Source: Lathyrus oleraceus
Taxonomy: Eukaryota > Streptophyta > Magnoliopsida > Fabales > Fabaceae
Direction of reading: 5' to 3'
DNA length: 64,000 nt
Assembly: GCF_024323335.1 (NCBI RefSeq)
Contig: NC_066584.1
Coordinates: forward strand, 429,822,319 to 429,886,318
Both the position numbers and the translations under genes were made by a program. The notes under the pieces were generated by a model. It ran no database searches. It had not been told where the DNA came from and worked only from the letters and a program-made list of their open reading frames with translations. Positions 21,930 through 34,131 of this stretch are shown piece by piece (within the stretch, counting starts at the first letter, position 1; every line of letters starts with the position of its first letter).

Positions 21930-23222
21930 GTGCGCACAACTTTTTCGCCCAGATACCACCCTCCCAGACTCAGCAAATCCGAACTGATGGATCCACCCAA
22001 CGCCGACATTCTCGAACTGAAGGAGATGATGAGAGAGTTGTTCAAAGTCGTGCAGGGGATCGCCTTGGGGCAGAAGGTAATGGCTGAGAGATTGGAAAGG
22101 ATTGAAGGCTGGATGATAAAGGAGAAAGTTCAAGAAGAGGTTCCGTCGTGTGTGGTAAGGAAGCCCCCTGGCAATGGTCAGCTTAAGAAGGAAGTTGAAG
22201 CAGGTGGTGTGCAGGCCAAAAGAGAACGCGGTAAGGATCGTTACCACCCATATGCTGATACGGCAACGATCCCTACTAGTAATCAATATGCACAACAGCA
22301 GCAACCACCACCTCAATTGAGAACACAAAGAGCTGGGGGCCAAGTGAGAAGAAGGACGACAGACCGTCATTTCAATAAGCCGCCCGTGACTTACGCCTCT
22401 CTGTTTAAAAAGTTGAAAGATCTTGGGCTGGTGCAGCCGAGGACATTGATTCCAGGGAAACCAGATCAGAGGGTTGCCAGTTATGATGAGAATGTCAGGT
22501 GCGAGTTCCATGCTGGTGCACCCGGACATCACATTGAGGATTGCAAAGCTTTTAAGCATGTGGTCCAGGACTTGGTGGATTCTAAAGCCATCAATCTTGC
22601 GCTGATATCGGATGTTAATACTAACCCCATGCCGATGCAGGGCCCTATGGGGGTGAATGTGATGTCCAAAGATAAGAGGAAAATGGATGAAACGAACGGG
22701 AACCAGTTAAAGACTCTAATGTCTGTGGTACAGAAGCATCTGATGAAGAGTGGGGTTTTCCCTGGTGTTGATGATTGTTGTGCGGCTGTCGCCACAAAGG
22801 GGTGTGTAGTGATGGGGGAATCGGTCCAGAGAATGATGAAAGTAGAAATGGACGATATAAGATGTAAAGCACCCAGTCTGGCAGTTGGGGCTGTCCGGAC
22901 GGAGAATGCTATTGGTGTTGAGAAAGAGAAAAAGCCGTCCATTTCTTCTTACAAGCAGGCATTGGAAGTGGTGAGAAATGGAGGGATCCCAGGCTGGGGA
23001 CAGATTATAGGCATTGTGGTAAAGGCGGACATGTTTGGGATTGGCTATCAGCCAGATCAAGACCCGTCTGAGCGAACCAGAGGACGTCGTCCGCCGTACA
23101 CCTTTGTCAGTGCTGGAATGCTAGATCCGGGTCACGACGGTGCGGTGGGCAAGGAAACTGACAGTGACCGCGAGCTGGATTCGTGGATCAAATCGTGCGT
23201 ACCAGGGAACTGGAAGGTCTAA
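21930..23222 (+). CDS. Ogre-1 gag-derived protein (gag core and protease deleted)
   Basis: This 430-codon frame probably starts at its internal Met at 21987 (MDPPNADILEL), because a short helical or coiled-coil segment follows (about residues 24-62). A Gln/Pro-rich linker leads to the Ogre gag C-terminus: KPPVTYASLFKKLKDLGLV, then a knuckle-like CEFHAGAPGHHIEDC (about residues 191-205) and a VQDLVD helix. The tail from about residue 338 (KKPSISSYKQALEVV...GIGYQPDQD) matches the region after protease in Ogre-2. Relative to Ogre-2, the central part with the DTG protease is absent, yet the frame is uninterrupted. I see no gag core either. It may still bind RNA or particles, but this is inference. 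Confidence 0.75.
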   Translation: MRTTFSPRYHPPRLSKSELMDPPNADILELKEMMRELFKVVQGIALGQKVMAERLERIEGWMIKEKVQEEVPSCVVRKPPGNGQLKKEVEAGGVQAKRERGKDRYHPYADTATIPTSNQYAQQQQPPPQLRTQRAGGQVRRRTTDRHFNKPPVTYASLFKKLKDLGLVQPRTLIPGKPDQRVASYDENVRCEFHAGAPGHHIEDCKAFKHVVQDLVDSKAINLALISDVNTNPMPMQGPMGVNVMSKDKRKMDETNGNQLKTLMSVVQKHLMKSGVFPGVDDCCAAVATKGCVVMGESVQRMMKVEMDDIRCKAPSLAVGAVRTENAIGVEKEKKPSISSYKQALEVVRNGGIPGWGQIIGIVVKADMFGIGYQPDQDPSERTRGRRPPYTFVSAGMLDPGHDGAVGKETDSDRELDSWIKSCVPGNWKV

Positions 23223-23539
23223 AAAGGATCATCACTGTCACTCTACTGAAAGAGTAATATTTTCTGTTCTTCAGTTCTTATCTGCATGAAAGCCGTGCGT
23301 GTTGCCCGACACGTAACGGTTCATTGTAAGGGCCACCTCACATGTTTCATTTTGCAACATTTTGCATCATAAATAAATGGATGTTTTTCAATTAAAAGCG
23401 GTGTTCCCTATTTTTCTTTTATTTTTACAGTTTAAAAACAAATAAAAACGGCAATGTTTGTTTTCATTTTTCCCTTCTTTTTTTTGATTTGTCTCGTTCC
23501 GACTTCAAAAAATAATTCTCCTGATCTCATTGACAACAA
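23223..23539 (+). other. Ogre-1 spacer corresponding to the pro-pol intron
   Basis: A T-rich, stop-rich stretch between the gag-derived frame and the pol remnant. It sits where Ogre-2 has its intron. I could not define splice sites with confidence here. Confidence 0.4.
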
Positions 23540-24115
23540 TTTGGTTACACCTCATATGACTTCGACAGTCCGATCTATCATGCCGAAGAAGAAGGCGAAG
23601 AAGATTGTGATCTGCTGGAATTAACCAGGTTGTTAAAACAAGAGGAGAAGGTGATTCAGCCGCATGAGGAGCGGATTAAGATTGTTATTCCAAGCACCGC
23701 CGAGGTCAGAAGGGAAGTGAAATTGGGGCCGCTTCAGAGGCAAGTCGAGAGCAGAATGGTAGCCCTGTTGAAAGAGCATGTGGATACCTTCGCCTGGTCG
23801 TGTCAGGATATGCCAGGGTCAGATACCGATGTCGTTGTGCACAAGCTACCATGGAGAGAGGACTGTCCTCTATAGAAGCAGAACGTCGGCGCTACTTATC
23901 AGAGAGCCATGGTGACTTTGTTTCATGATATGATTCATCATGAAATCGAATGTTATGTTGATGACATGATAGCAAAGTCCCAAATAGAAGAGGGGCATTT
24001 GGCAGACCGGTTGAGATAATTCAGACTGAGGTTGAATTCAGATAAGTGCACTATCAGAGTGCGGTCCGGTAAGATGTTGGGGTTCATTGTAAGAGAGGAA
24101 TCGAGGTTGATCCTG

Positions 24116-24155
<40 letters not shown>

Positions 24156-25463
24156 AAGAAGCGCCTGAACCGAGAACAAAAGAGAGGTTCATGGTCTCCT
24201 GGGTAGATTGAACTACATGTCATGGTTCACATCTCACCTAACAGCCACGTGCGAACCCGTATTCAAGATGTTGAGAAAAAAGATCAAACGGTCAGGTGGA
24301 TAATGATTGCCAAGGGGCATTGAAAAAATAAAAGAATAAGTTGCAGGAACCTCCGATTTTGTTGCCTCCCTATGGAGAGAGACTGTTAATCTGGTACTTG
24401 ACAGCCCTCGAGGGGTCTATGGGGTGTGTACTGGGGCAGCATGACGAGTCTTGTCGAAAAGAGCATGCAATTTACTTTAGCAAAAAGTTTACCGACTGTG
24501 AAATAATACATTCACTGTTCGAGAAAACTTGATGTACTTTGGCATAGGCTGCTCGCCGACTGAGACAGTGTATGCTGGTTCATACCACTTTGTGGATTTC
24601 CAAGATGGATCTGATCAAGTATGCTTTTGAGAAGATAGCATTAACCGGACGGGTTGCAAGAGGGCAAATGATTTTGATTGAATACGATATTCAGTATACC
24701 TCTCAGAAAGCAATCAAGGGGAGTGTATTGTCTGATTACCTCGCCCTGCAACCTGTTGAGGATTATCAACCGAGGAAGTTTGAGTTCCCTGATGAGGATA
24801 TCTCGAGGTGCTCTAATCGAAAGATTGAGAGTAACCGATCCCGGAGGAGGGGCCTGACCCTAAATCCGAACGGATTCTGATGTCTGATGGGGTTAATGTG
24901 AAGGAGTTAGTGTTGCTTTGGTAAAGCCGAAAGGATCCCATGTTCCTTTTGTTGCCCGGATAGCATTTGAATGCACCGACGGTGTGATTGAGTATGAAGC
25001 TGGTATCCTGAGTATCGATGCGTGCATCTGCTGGGGCAACGTTTTTTCGTTGTTATATGGAATGGAAGCCGTGCTACCGGTTGAGGTTCAGATTCCCTCT
25101 TTGAGAGTCCTGATGGACGTGGAATTGCAAGAGGCAGAATGGGTAAGGACCCGGTACGAAGAGTTGAGCCTGATTGAAGAAAAGAGGCTGGCAGCCATCT
25201 GTCATGGGCAGTTGTATCAGCAGCGGATGAAGCGTGCTTTTGACAGAAAGGTGCGACCTCGGGTATATCACGTAGGTGATATGGTGCTGAAAAGGATCCT
25301 TCCTCCTCAAAACGATCGTAGGGGCAAGTGGACACCCAATTATGAAGGTCCATTCGTGGTCAAGAAGGTTTTCTCTGGCGGAGCCTTGTTGCTGACGACC
25401 ATGGATGGCGAGGATTTTCCATCCCCTGTGAATGCGGACGCAGTTAAAAAATACTTCGTATAA
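23540..25463 (+). pseudogene. Ogre-1 pol remnant with large deletions
   Basis: Blocks of pol remain in order. 23553-23875 holds the acidic linker before RT (LTRLLKQEEKVIQPHEE...DTFAWSCQDMPG). A stop follows and the sequence jumps to the RT palm (GATYQRAM...CYVDDMIAKS, 23890-23975), so the RT fingers (roughly 110 residues) are lost. A 37-base A run at 24118-24154 breaks the RT thumb. 24340-24880 retains the RT-RNase H connection (PPILLPPYGERL...GCVLGQHD). 24918-25463 joins the start of the second RNase H to the integrase C-terminus (LLYGMEAVLPVEV...GKWTPNYEGPFVV), losing most RNase H and the integrase core (about 400 residues). No catalytic activity can be expected. Confidence 0.85.
24118..24154 (+). 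repeat. Poly(A) run inside the Ogre-1 RT remnant
   Basis: Thirty-seven uninterrupted A residues start at the Lys codon of the VDPAK motif and replace the codons that normally follow, before the reading resumes at an EAPEPRT-like block. Confidence 0.95.
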
Positions 25464-28400
25464 AGAGACCCGCTGGACGAAAAGAATAAAATAGTCCAGG
25501 CAAAAATGAGCATCCCGGCGAACCAAAAAACAGAAAGAAAAGGTTCGGGCAAAAATTAGGGATAAAAAGAAAGATTGTACACCCGGCAAGTCGAAAACCT
25601 GAAAAGGTGACTTGGGAAAAAAAGGGTATCCCGGTGGACTGAAGACCCGAAAGGGCGGTCCAGGCAAAAGAGGGATTGAAACGAGCAACTGCGTCTGGCA
25701 TGATCGTTTGCGCTTTGGTTAAGGCACATGGATAATACCCGGTAGGGATCAATCGGAATCGTCTTGCTCAGAAGGCAGAAAGCACGGAGAGTCTGAGGAC
25801 ATATGGGGTGTAACCGAGTTGGAACTCGATGAGATCACGGGTTTCACATTGCCATTAGGATAGATTTTTCCTTTTGTGTGCAATTACCTCTTTTCAGGAA
25901 TTGCTTCCGTTGTATTGCTCAATTCGAGCTACACTTTTTCAATCAATAAAATGCATATTCAGTCAAATAATTTTGTTTTTGTTTTTCATTACCGCTTTGA
26001 TTGCAAAAACATCCGATTATTTTTGATAAAGAATCTTGCATTTTAAGACATACAGGTCCCTTCCAATGCATGTTTATAAGATTGAAAGCTTGAAATCTTA
26101 TTCGGAAGGTTGAGTGACCCAAGTGTTGAAATCTTGACACGCCTGAGGCACAGTTTTATCTAACGATCTCTTTTGCAGGAACTGTTAGATATTTGTCACT
26201 CACTTGCAGGTTCTGATGTGGAAGCTTTTGACGAAACAATCCCCGCGGAGTCCGATCAGGGACAAGAGATAGAAGAACAGTGAAAAGACGACGAGACGTA
26301 CGACGATCCTGGAATTAATCAAGAAGACTCTTCAAAGTCGGAAGATTGAAAAGTCTGTTTAAATCCCAGGGGTTCGCTCTCCGTCGAGCGCGGAGCGGTT
26401 GGGAATACGAGATGATGGAGTAGAAAAGGTCCAGACGAGTCTGGGAGCTCTCAAAAGTGGAAAGCTGATATTGGAATTGGATATTGAATACCAAGGTTCG
26501 GCGAATCGACGGGTGTTTGGTATCAGACTTTCCTCATCTCCCCTAGCAGAGTTGTGAGGACTAATCCCCCAGCGGATTCAGGGTCTGTGGATTCCCTAGC
26601 AGGGTCAGGATGGTTATCCCCAGCAGGTTCGAGATTGATGCTTCCCCAGTCGCCAGGCCTGAAGGTTGCTATTTCCCAGTGGAGGTATCGGTGTGCGGTG
26701 GTTTCTCAAGCAGAGTCGGGATTGATATCCTCAGCAAGTAAAAGACTGTTGCTTCCCCACAGAGTGCGTTGGTGATTTCTTCCCCAGTGACATCCCCAAG
26801 CGGATTGGGTGCAAAGGAGATGTTCCCCCAACAAGGGTTGCCTTTTCCCAGCAGCAGCGCTATTCCCCAGCAGGGTGGGAATTGGAGTGTTGGTGAGTTC
26901 CTCAGTAGAGTGTCTCGAGCTCCCCAGAAGAGTCCCTTGAGGGGGATGCTTTTTTATGCATTCATCATGTAGCTAAGCATGACATATTGCATAATAAATT
27001 GCGTAGCATTTCCATAATTATGGAGCATTGCGCTAAAAATCATCATGCATCATTGCAAGCATCAGCTAGTCTCAAGCCGAGGTCGGCGTTTGAGATTTAT
27101 GTTTCGCCAGTGGGTGAAGGTGTTACTCAAGCCATGGTTACCGTTTGAGAGGTGGTTTCGCTGGTTGGAAGATCAACATCAGCATTGCAAGCATAAGTTA
27201 ACCCCGAGCTGTGGTTACCATCCAAGAATGGGTTTTGCCGGTCAGTGAAGTTGATACTCTGAGGAGTTTGGTATCGTGACGTTGGGTCATCGATATTCCC
27301 CAGTAGCGCGATACTGGAGGAGATTTCTGTCGTGCGAGATAGAAATTTGAAGATGTTACTCTGAGGAGTTCAGCATCGTGACGTCAGGTCAGCAGTGTTC
27401 CCGAGTAGTGCGATACTGGAGGAAACTTTTCCGTCGGACAGAGATGGGAATGTTACGCGATCAGCGCGACTCAAGCCGTGGTTACCATTTGAGATTTAGT
27501 TTCGCCGGATGGTGAAGGTGTTACTCTGAGGAGTTTAGCATCATGATGTCAGATTAGCAGTACTTCCCCAGTAGTGCGATACTGGAGGAAATTTTTCCGT
27601 CGGACGGAGATGGAAATAAAATCAAAGGACGCTACGCGATCAGCGCGACGATCGGGGTTCAAATGGAGAAAGGGAAATGTTGAGGCATTTTCTGGAGAGC
27701 GGGGTTCAATGGGAGAAAGGGAAATGTTGAGGCATTTTCTGGAGATCGGGGTTCAAATGGAGAAAGGGAAATGTTGAGGCATTTTCTGGAGAACGGGGTT
27801 CAAACGGAGAAAAGGAAGTGTTGAGACATTTTCTGGAGAGCGGGGTTCAAACGGAGATTGGAGTTGAAGATTATATCCGGGATGAGGTCCTCAGGATTAT
27901 CTTCTGTTCATGTGTCACCTTAGACTTTGGCTGAGGCCAATGGAGGTCGTTATGGATGTCTTCTGAGGAAGAGATGCACATGTTACCTTCCTTTTGTGAA
28001 GGTGTACCCTCTGATATGTCGCCCTCAGAGTGGTGTTTGGTGTTATTTCCGATGTTGCCAGCGGAATTATCACAAGAAATTGGAGAACGGGGTTCAAATG
28101 GAGAAAGGGAAATGTTGAGGCATTTTCTGGAGAACGGGGTTCAAGTGGAGAAAGGGAAATGTTGAGGCATTTTCTGGAGAACGGGGTTCAAGTGGAGAAA
28201 GGGAAATGTTGAGGCATTTTCTGGAGAGCGGGGTTCAAATGGAGAAAGGGAGACATGAGGTGTTTTCTGGAAAACGGGGTTCATAATGGCGATCGCGAGT
28301 TATCGTCAGGCGACTCGGGTTCAAATGGAGAATGGGGTTCAATATTTTGGCAAACAAGATGTCGGGGTTCAACTGCGGTGATCGGGGATCATTCGCGCGA

Positions 28401-28781
28401 AAGAAAATTTGTTCGGGGTTCAAGAAAACGAAAAAGAGAAATCATCAGAAAAATTCCGGGGTTCAAGAAAAGCATAAAAAAGAAAGTGATAATAATCCCC
28501 AGCGGATGTGGTGTTCAAGCCATGGTTATCCCTGTGTTACCATTTATTTTGGTATCCAGGTCGACATTTCTGTTTCGGTGATCAGGCCGACTTTCTCCGT
28601 ACCAGACAGGTTATTCTTTCAAGATTGCTTCTTCGCCGATCCTAACAGGCGTTGTTAATTATTTCCCATCAGAGTGCAAATTGTTCGTCTGTTCTTGGTA
28701 TTCAATCACTCTTCACCCTGATCATCTGAAAGCCGAGGCTATTCATATCGACAGGTTCACAGTGGATTGAATAGGGGCAGC
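25464..28781 (+). other. Ogre-1 3' untranslated region
   Basis: A long non-coding tail after pol. It starts with GGCGAACC/CCGGTGGACTGAAGACCCGAAAGG-like repeats (25465-25680), continues with many CCCCAGCAG/CCCAGCGG-type motifs (26550-26960), then ~190-bp diverged modules with GCATCGTGACGTCAGG and GCGATACTGGAGGA (27240-27600), then the 47-bp array. It ends in the purine-rich GAATAGGGGCAGC (28768-28781) next to the 3' LTR, the polypurine tract. Confidence 0.7.
27655..28290 (+). repeat. 47-bp tandem repeat array in Ogre-1 3' UTR (two blocks)
   Basis: The unit contains CGGGGTTCAAATGGAGAAAG, GGAAATGTTGAGGC and ATTTTCTGGAGA; spacing of the GGGAAATG site is exactly 47 bases (27672, 27719, 27766). 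About four copies lie at 27655-27858 and about four to five more at 28080-28290, separated by a 220-bp unrelated segment. Confidence 0.9.
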
Positions 28782-31700
28782 TGTAACACCTCAAAATTTG
28801 TCCTCCTCTCTTGGGACTAGCATAACACATTGCATATCATTTTATAGGTCATTAGGCCTTGCATATTTGCATATCATGTGGAAACATTGTGCAAGTCATC
28901 CTCCTAAGTCTTGGTCAGAAGATAAAGAGGTTAAGATGCAAGCTAAGGTTTCATGGACTGATCATTAGCCATCTGAGGATTGTGCTACAAACTAGGGTTT
29001 CATGATTTCTCAAGGAGGTTGAGCTTTATCTTGGTTGAAATGGTACATCATCATCATCATGGTTTTTTCATCACCAAGAGATTGATCAGATACCTTGAGA
29101 TTAGGGTTTTGACCTATGGTCAACCCTAATCAGTTGTATTGGGCCAATCAGGACTTAGCAAGAAGATGGGGTTTTCAGTGGATATGGGGATCATCATGTG
29201 ATTATATTGAGCTTATGGAAGCTAGGGTTTCATCATTGAGCCATTTCATCAGGAGTTTGAAGCTCAAGTTGATCAGTGCATAGCCAGATTCATCTATCAG
29301 TCAGAAAAGTCAACTGTGGTCAACTGTGCCTGAAATGATGGATTTGGAGGTGGGAGAGAGTAAGAGACACTTCATTCATGTCTAGACAAGTTTCATTTGA
29401 CATTTCAAACGTCAAGAATGAAGAAAATAAAGTCAGGTGGAAAGTTTCCAAAAATAGCAGGTGACCTGTAATTGGAAACTGCCAAAAATGGAAAGTTTTT
29501 CTCCTCAAAATTACGTGTCCAAAAATGATTCAAATGAAAATTTGTTCAACATGAAAGTTGTAGATCTTGCTCTCACCTTTCCAAAAAGTCCAAGAACATG
29601 AATTTCTCATGTGTGGTTGGCAAATTATGATCAAATCATGTTCCAAAAATGTTGAAATTCAAAGTGGCATAACTTTTGAATGGAAAGGCCAAATTGGGTG
29701 ATCTTTCTTTGAGCAAACCACATTTGACATGAACTTTCATGATGCACCATCACATTTCATCAAAAATCATCATAGCAAAATGGCATTTTTCAAGTGGACT
29801 AATTTGAAAATTGGTGGGAAAAAAGGTGATTTTGTGAAATACATGGCTTTTGCATACCAAACCAATTTCAACACATTCCAAATGACAAATATGACTTGTT
29901 TCAACTGGTTTTCTACTGTTGCATTGGCTGCATCTAGAAAAGGGCATTTTGGCCAATTTTGCATAAACCTCATTTTGCTAATTCACTTCCAATTTGCCTA
30001 ATTGTGATTAACACTTGGATTAAGACATGGTATAAGATGATAATCATAACAGAAAATGATAATCACAATTCACAATCTCAGATCTAACAGAAAACTCATC
30101 AAATTCTCTCAATTTTCTTCAAACTTTTTCACACTTTTTCCATCATTTTCATCGAAATTCATCATCTATCTTGCTTGTTTTTGTATGATCTATCATCTAC
30201 AGGCACTTGTGAAGAACTGTTAAGCAAGATCTTGGCAAAAACAGTGAAGATTCGTGACTGTTGGCATCTTGATCATCCATGGCAACTTGATAGTTCTTCG
30301 AGTTGGAGCTGCTTCGAGCTGCAAAACCTCTTTCAATCACCTTCTACAGCATCAATCATCATCTGTTTCAGCATTTCAACAATTAAAACGCACGAATCCA
30401 ACACTGCCATCTCCAAGAGGTTAGATTTCGACCATAGCCTTTGCTTAAATTGTGATATGCATCCTGTAGATCGTACTTAGTAGATAATTCTGAAATTCGT
30501 TTCACTGATTTTGGTTGAGAAATGAGAGAGTTATGAGGATTTGAAGTTTCATATGTGATTATGTTTTGGATCAATCCGGTTGAATTAGGAAGAGTTAGGA
30601 TTAATGGATGTGATATTCATGATGTGCTTGGAAAGATCTTTCTAGTGATATGTGGATTGTTGATTTTCGTGACAATTTGTTCATGAGCATATGAAGATGG
30701 TGAGCGCGCGAAGAACACATGAAGAGCGTTTAAATTTTTTTCCAGAATTCCCGTAGATCTTCGTTTCCGTGCTTGGCTTATGCTGTAGGTGTTAGCGCTC
30801 AGTACTGTAGCGCTTCGAAACTTGGCTAGTGCATTCCTCTTTGCCATTTATTTCTTTAGGTTTCACTTGGTCTACATGCTTCCATTCACTTTTTTTAATT
30901 TCTCTCCACATTCAAAATTCCATATCTCACTCAATTTTAATCCAAATTTGATGCAATTTTTTGCATCATTCTCCTTGTGATGTGCTTGATTTTATGATGA
31001 TTTTTAACAATATTGTGCTCGTGTGGAATAAATATTTGGCTAGGGTTTGATTGAATGTGTCTTTTTGTGTACCATGCTTACTCTTTCATTCATGAAATGA
31101 TGATACTTCATTAGAAATTCTTGAAATTTTTTGTGCATATTATAGACATGTTCCTGGTCATTTTGATATGTGGTTTGTAATTTTTGAGTTCATGGATTGG
31201 GAGATATGACATGATCTTTGAATGTCTTACACTTTGTGCCATGCCATGCTTTGTGCAACTTCTTGATTTTATTTTCCATGCTTGTTTAACTTGAATTGAG
31301 CTGGATTTTTGCATGAGAATACTTGTGAATGTTAACTTTGCATGTGAATTTTTCTGGATTTATTGATGGCATTTACTATTTGATTGGAATTTTCTCCCCT
31401 GTTTGGTCATTTGTTGATTTTGTGTGACACATGTTTGTATTTGCTTTGTGAAATTCTGGTCATTAATTGGATGGATGTGAAATTTGGCATGTGTATTGTA
31501 GACATATTGAACTTTACCATGGTTTTGGTATCATTCATTTATCATGTTTGATTGCTGTTTTATGATTGATGGAAGTTGATGCTTGTTTTGATGCCATGTG
31601 TTGGCTTGCTTGAATTTGTCTGGACTTTCTGAATTTCATTGACCTACTTCCTCTTGTCCAAATAGCATGAAATTTGATATGATGCTCATTGAATGTGTTC

Positions 31701-33628
31701 TGTTTAGGCTTGAATGTTTGTGGAATTTATTGAGCTATTTTGATATTGATTTGATTGTGATCATTCTGTTTGCTCTAATGTGTTTCCAAAGAGCATAGTT
31801 TGGCATGTTTTGTATATGAAATGGATTTGGTACATAGTTTTGATGTGAGACCAATTGAATTCTCTTTTTGCTTGATAAATCTTGGTTTTGATTAATTTTC
31901 ACTTGCTGTTTTTAATTTTTCACCTCCTTTGGACCCTAGGCTTGTCCTAGTGGTCTTGTTTCTCATGTTTGAATGTGATTTTCAGGTTGAAGAAGCAAAT
32001 GCTTTAAGGAGATTAATGCAAGTTGATTAAGTTTGGTTTATATGCTTATTATGAACTAACTTGGTCTATTTTGTAGGATGCTTGGCTCACTTGAGTTGAT
32101 TGTGCTTTGCATAGTGCATTGTCCGATTATACATTGTCTGTTGGTTCTTATGCTGTTTGTTTTGACTTTGTTATTGGTATACTGACTGTATTTGATTGAT
32201 TTCAGGTACATTAGTTGCTAATAGTTCTTTGAGAACTTGTTGTGCTGCTGCTTGGTTGTATAAACCAATTGAGGTAGAATTTCTTTTCTCCATGTAGTCT
32301 GGAAGACCTGGCCTGTTACTTGGCCAGGCACCTGTCTGAAGTCCTCCTTAAGAGGCAATGTTTGTGCTTGTTTATTTTTGTCCCCAAGCAGGAAAAGACC
32401 TTGATTAAGGCAATTGGCAGATACAAGAGGTGTGTAGTCCACCTCCTGCTATTCTGTTGAGTCGTCCCTTGGCTCACATCACATGTTGATGCCTTGTGGA
32501 TCCTAACCCAAGATCCATGTACAGTTGTACAGTTGAGTCAGTGTCATAAGTGTAGAAGGGTTCCCACTTTCTGGACCCACACTTCTTTGTCTGAAGCTCT
32601 CCCTGGCCAGGGATAAGAGCTGTGAGGCACACCCCTCACTCCCATTTCATCTGGCTTCACCCTGACTCTCAATGTCAGGGTTAAGAGCTAACATCACCTG
32701 ATACAGTTGACTTGCTTTGGCAGTCTAACCCTTGTTTGAGCCACCTCTGTTTGGATATAGTGTGTGCTATTTGTGACTGTTTGCTTTGATTGTTTTGCCT
32801 GTTTAGGTTTAGCTTGCTACCTGTGCAAGTTAGGATAGAAACCATAACTTAGGGATGATATGCATGATAACATCTAGGCTCGAGTCCAGCTCCCTAGTAG
32901 TGTGTCTCCCTCTGTATCTGGTTAGAATTTCTTTCCCGTTCAAGGGAACTACGTTGCCCTGATCCTCATACCAGATGAGGTACGTAGGCAGGAGGTCTTC
33001 CGAGATCTCTCCGGGCACTTTTTTTCTTTTTTGTGTGCGTTTGCTTGACAGTTGCTAGGCTCGAGTTCCCGACTCCTTAGTAACTTGTTGTTTGTTTCTT
33101 CTTGTGTGTCAGGATATGGATGTAAGCCCAGCGATTGGCTGTCCGTATCCTGAGTGTGTTTGTTTGGTTCGGAAGCCGATGTAAGTCCAGCGATTGGCGT
33201 TCGGGTTCCATGTTTGCCTTTTTGCGTGTGTTTTGTTTCGGCGTGCGTGAGCCGAACTACGGCAGCTCTGATTCTCGTTCCAGACGAGATACGTAGGCAT
33301 AAGATGCGATGTCCTAGCGAGCCCTCTCCCCTCTTCTCCCACCTGTGTTGTTTCAGTGTGTGTGTGTGTGTGTGTGTGTGATGTTTGTTTTAGCAACCTT
33401 TTCTATCTTTTAGAGCGTGGATCCCGTCGAGTACGACGGATGCATAGGGGTGCTAATACCTTCCCTTCGCATAACCGACTCCCGATCCCATTCTCTTTGG
33501 TCGCGAGACCATGCTTTTCCCAGGTTTACTCTGAGCGTTTCCTTTCCCTCTTTGGGATAAATAACGCACGGTGGCGGCTCTGTGTTGTTTTTGTTTCAGC
33601 CCGCCGGTTGTTTTTCGCGGATGCGACA
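28782..33628 (+). repeat. Ogre-1 3' LTR
   Basis: Partner of 15915-20753, starting TGTAACACC directly after the polypurine tract and ending GCGACA before the second CAATC. The GT run at 33356-33379 is longer than in the 5' LTR. Confidence 0.93.
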
Positions 33629-34048
33629 CAATCTTATTTAATTAAATTATTTTAATTAAATAAATATTATTTATATTTAATTAAATAAAGTGTTAATTAA
33701 ATTTAATCATGTTTAATTTAATCAACTGTCAATTATCATTTATTTAATTATATTATATTTAATCAAATAAATTATATATGTGTTAATGTATCAAACAATT
33801 TAAATACTATTAACGGGTAATTAAATTAAATCTTATCTAATCTAATCGTCCATTCAACTATCAGTACTTTATGAGTGTGATTCTGTAGGTTCTCGTAATG
33901 TTGACAATAATATTAAATTACCTATTTAATATTATAAATAGTGAGTTGTATCTAATAACACATAAATGCTACCCAAGTGACGAGAATGTCGTGTGAACTG
34001 ACATAACCCTTATGTGATAATGGTCATGTGTATAACTACCATTTTGCA

Positions 34049-34049
<1 letters not shown>

Positions 34050-34129
<80 letters not shown>
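34050..34129. repeat. (TA)n microsatellite
   Basis: About 40 uninterrupted TA units within the copia LTR. Confidence 0.97.

Positions 34130-34131
<2 letters not shown>

Larger units (their letters stand above)
15915..33628 (+). mobile_element. Ogre-1: complete non-autonomous Ogre-type (Ty3/gypsy, Tat) retrotransposon
   Basis: The element runs LTR (15915-20753), primer site, leader, gag-derived frame, broken pol, repeat-rich 3' UTR, polypurine tract, LTR (28782-33628). It is flanked by the perfect 5-bp duplication CAATC (15910-15914 and 33629-33633). LTR length of about 4.84 kb and the Arg-tRNA-like primer site are typical of Ogre elements of Fabeae. The protease, most of RT, RNase H and integrase are gone, so it cannot move unaided. 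The almost identical LTRs show that insertion was recent. Confidence 0.9.
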
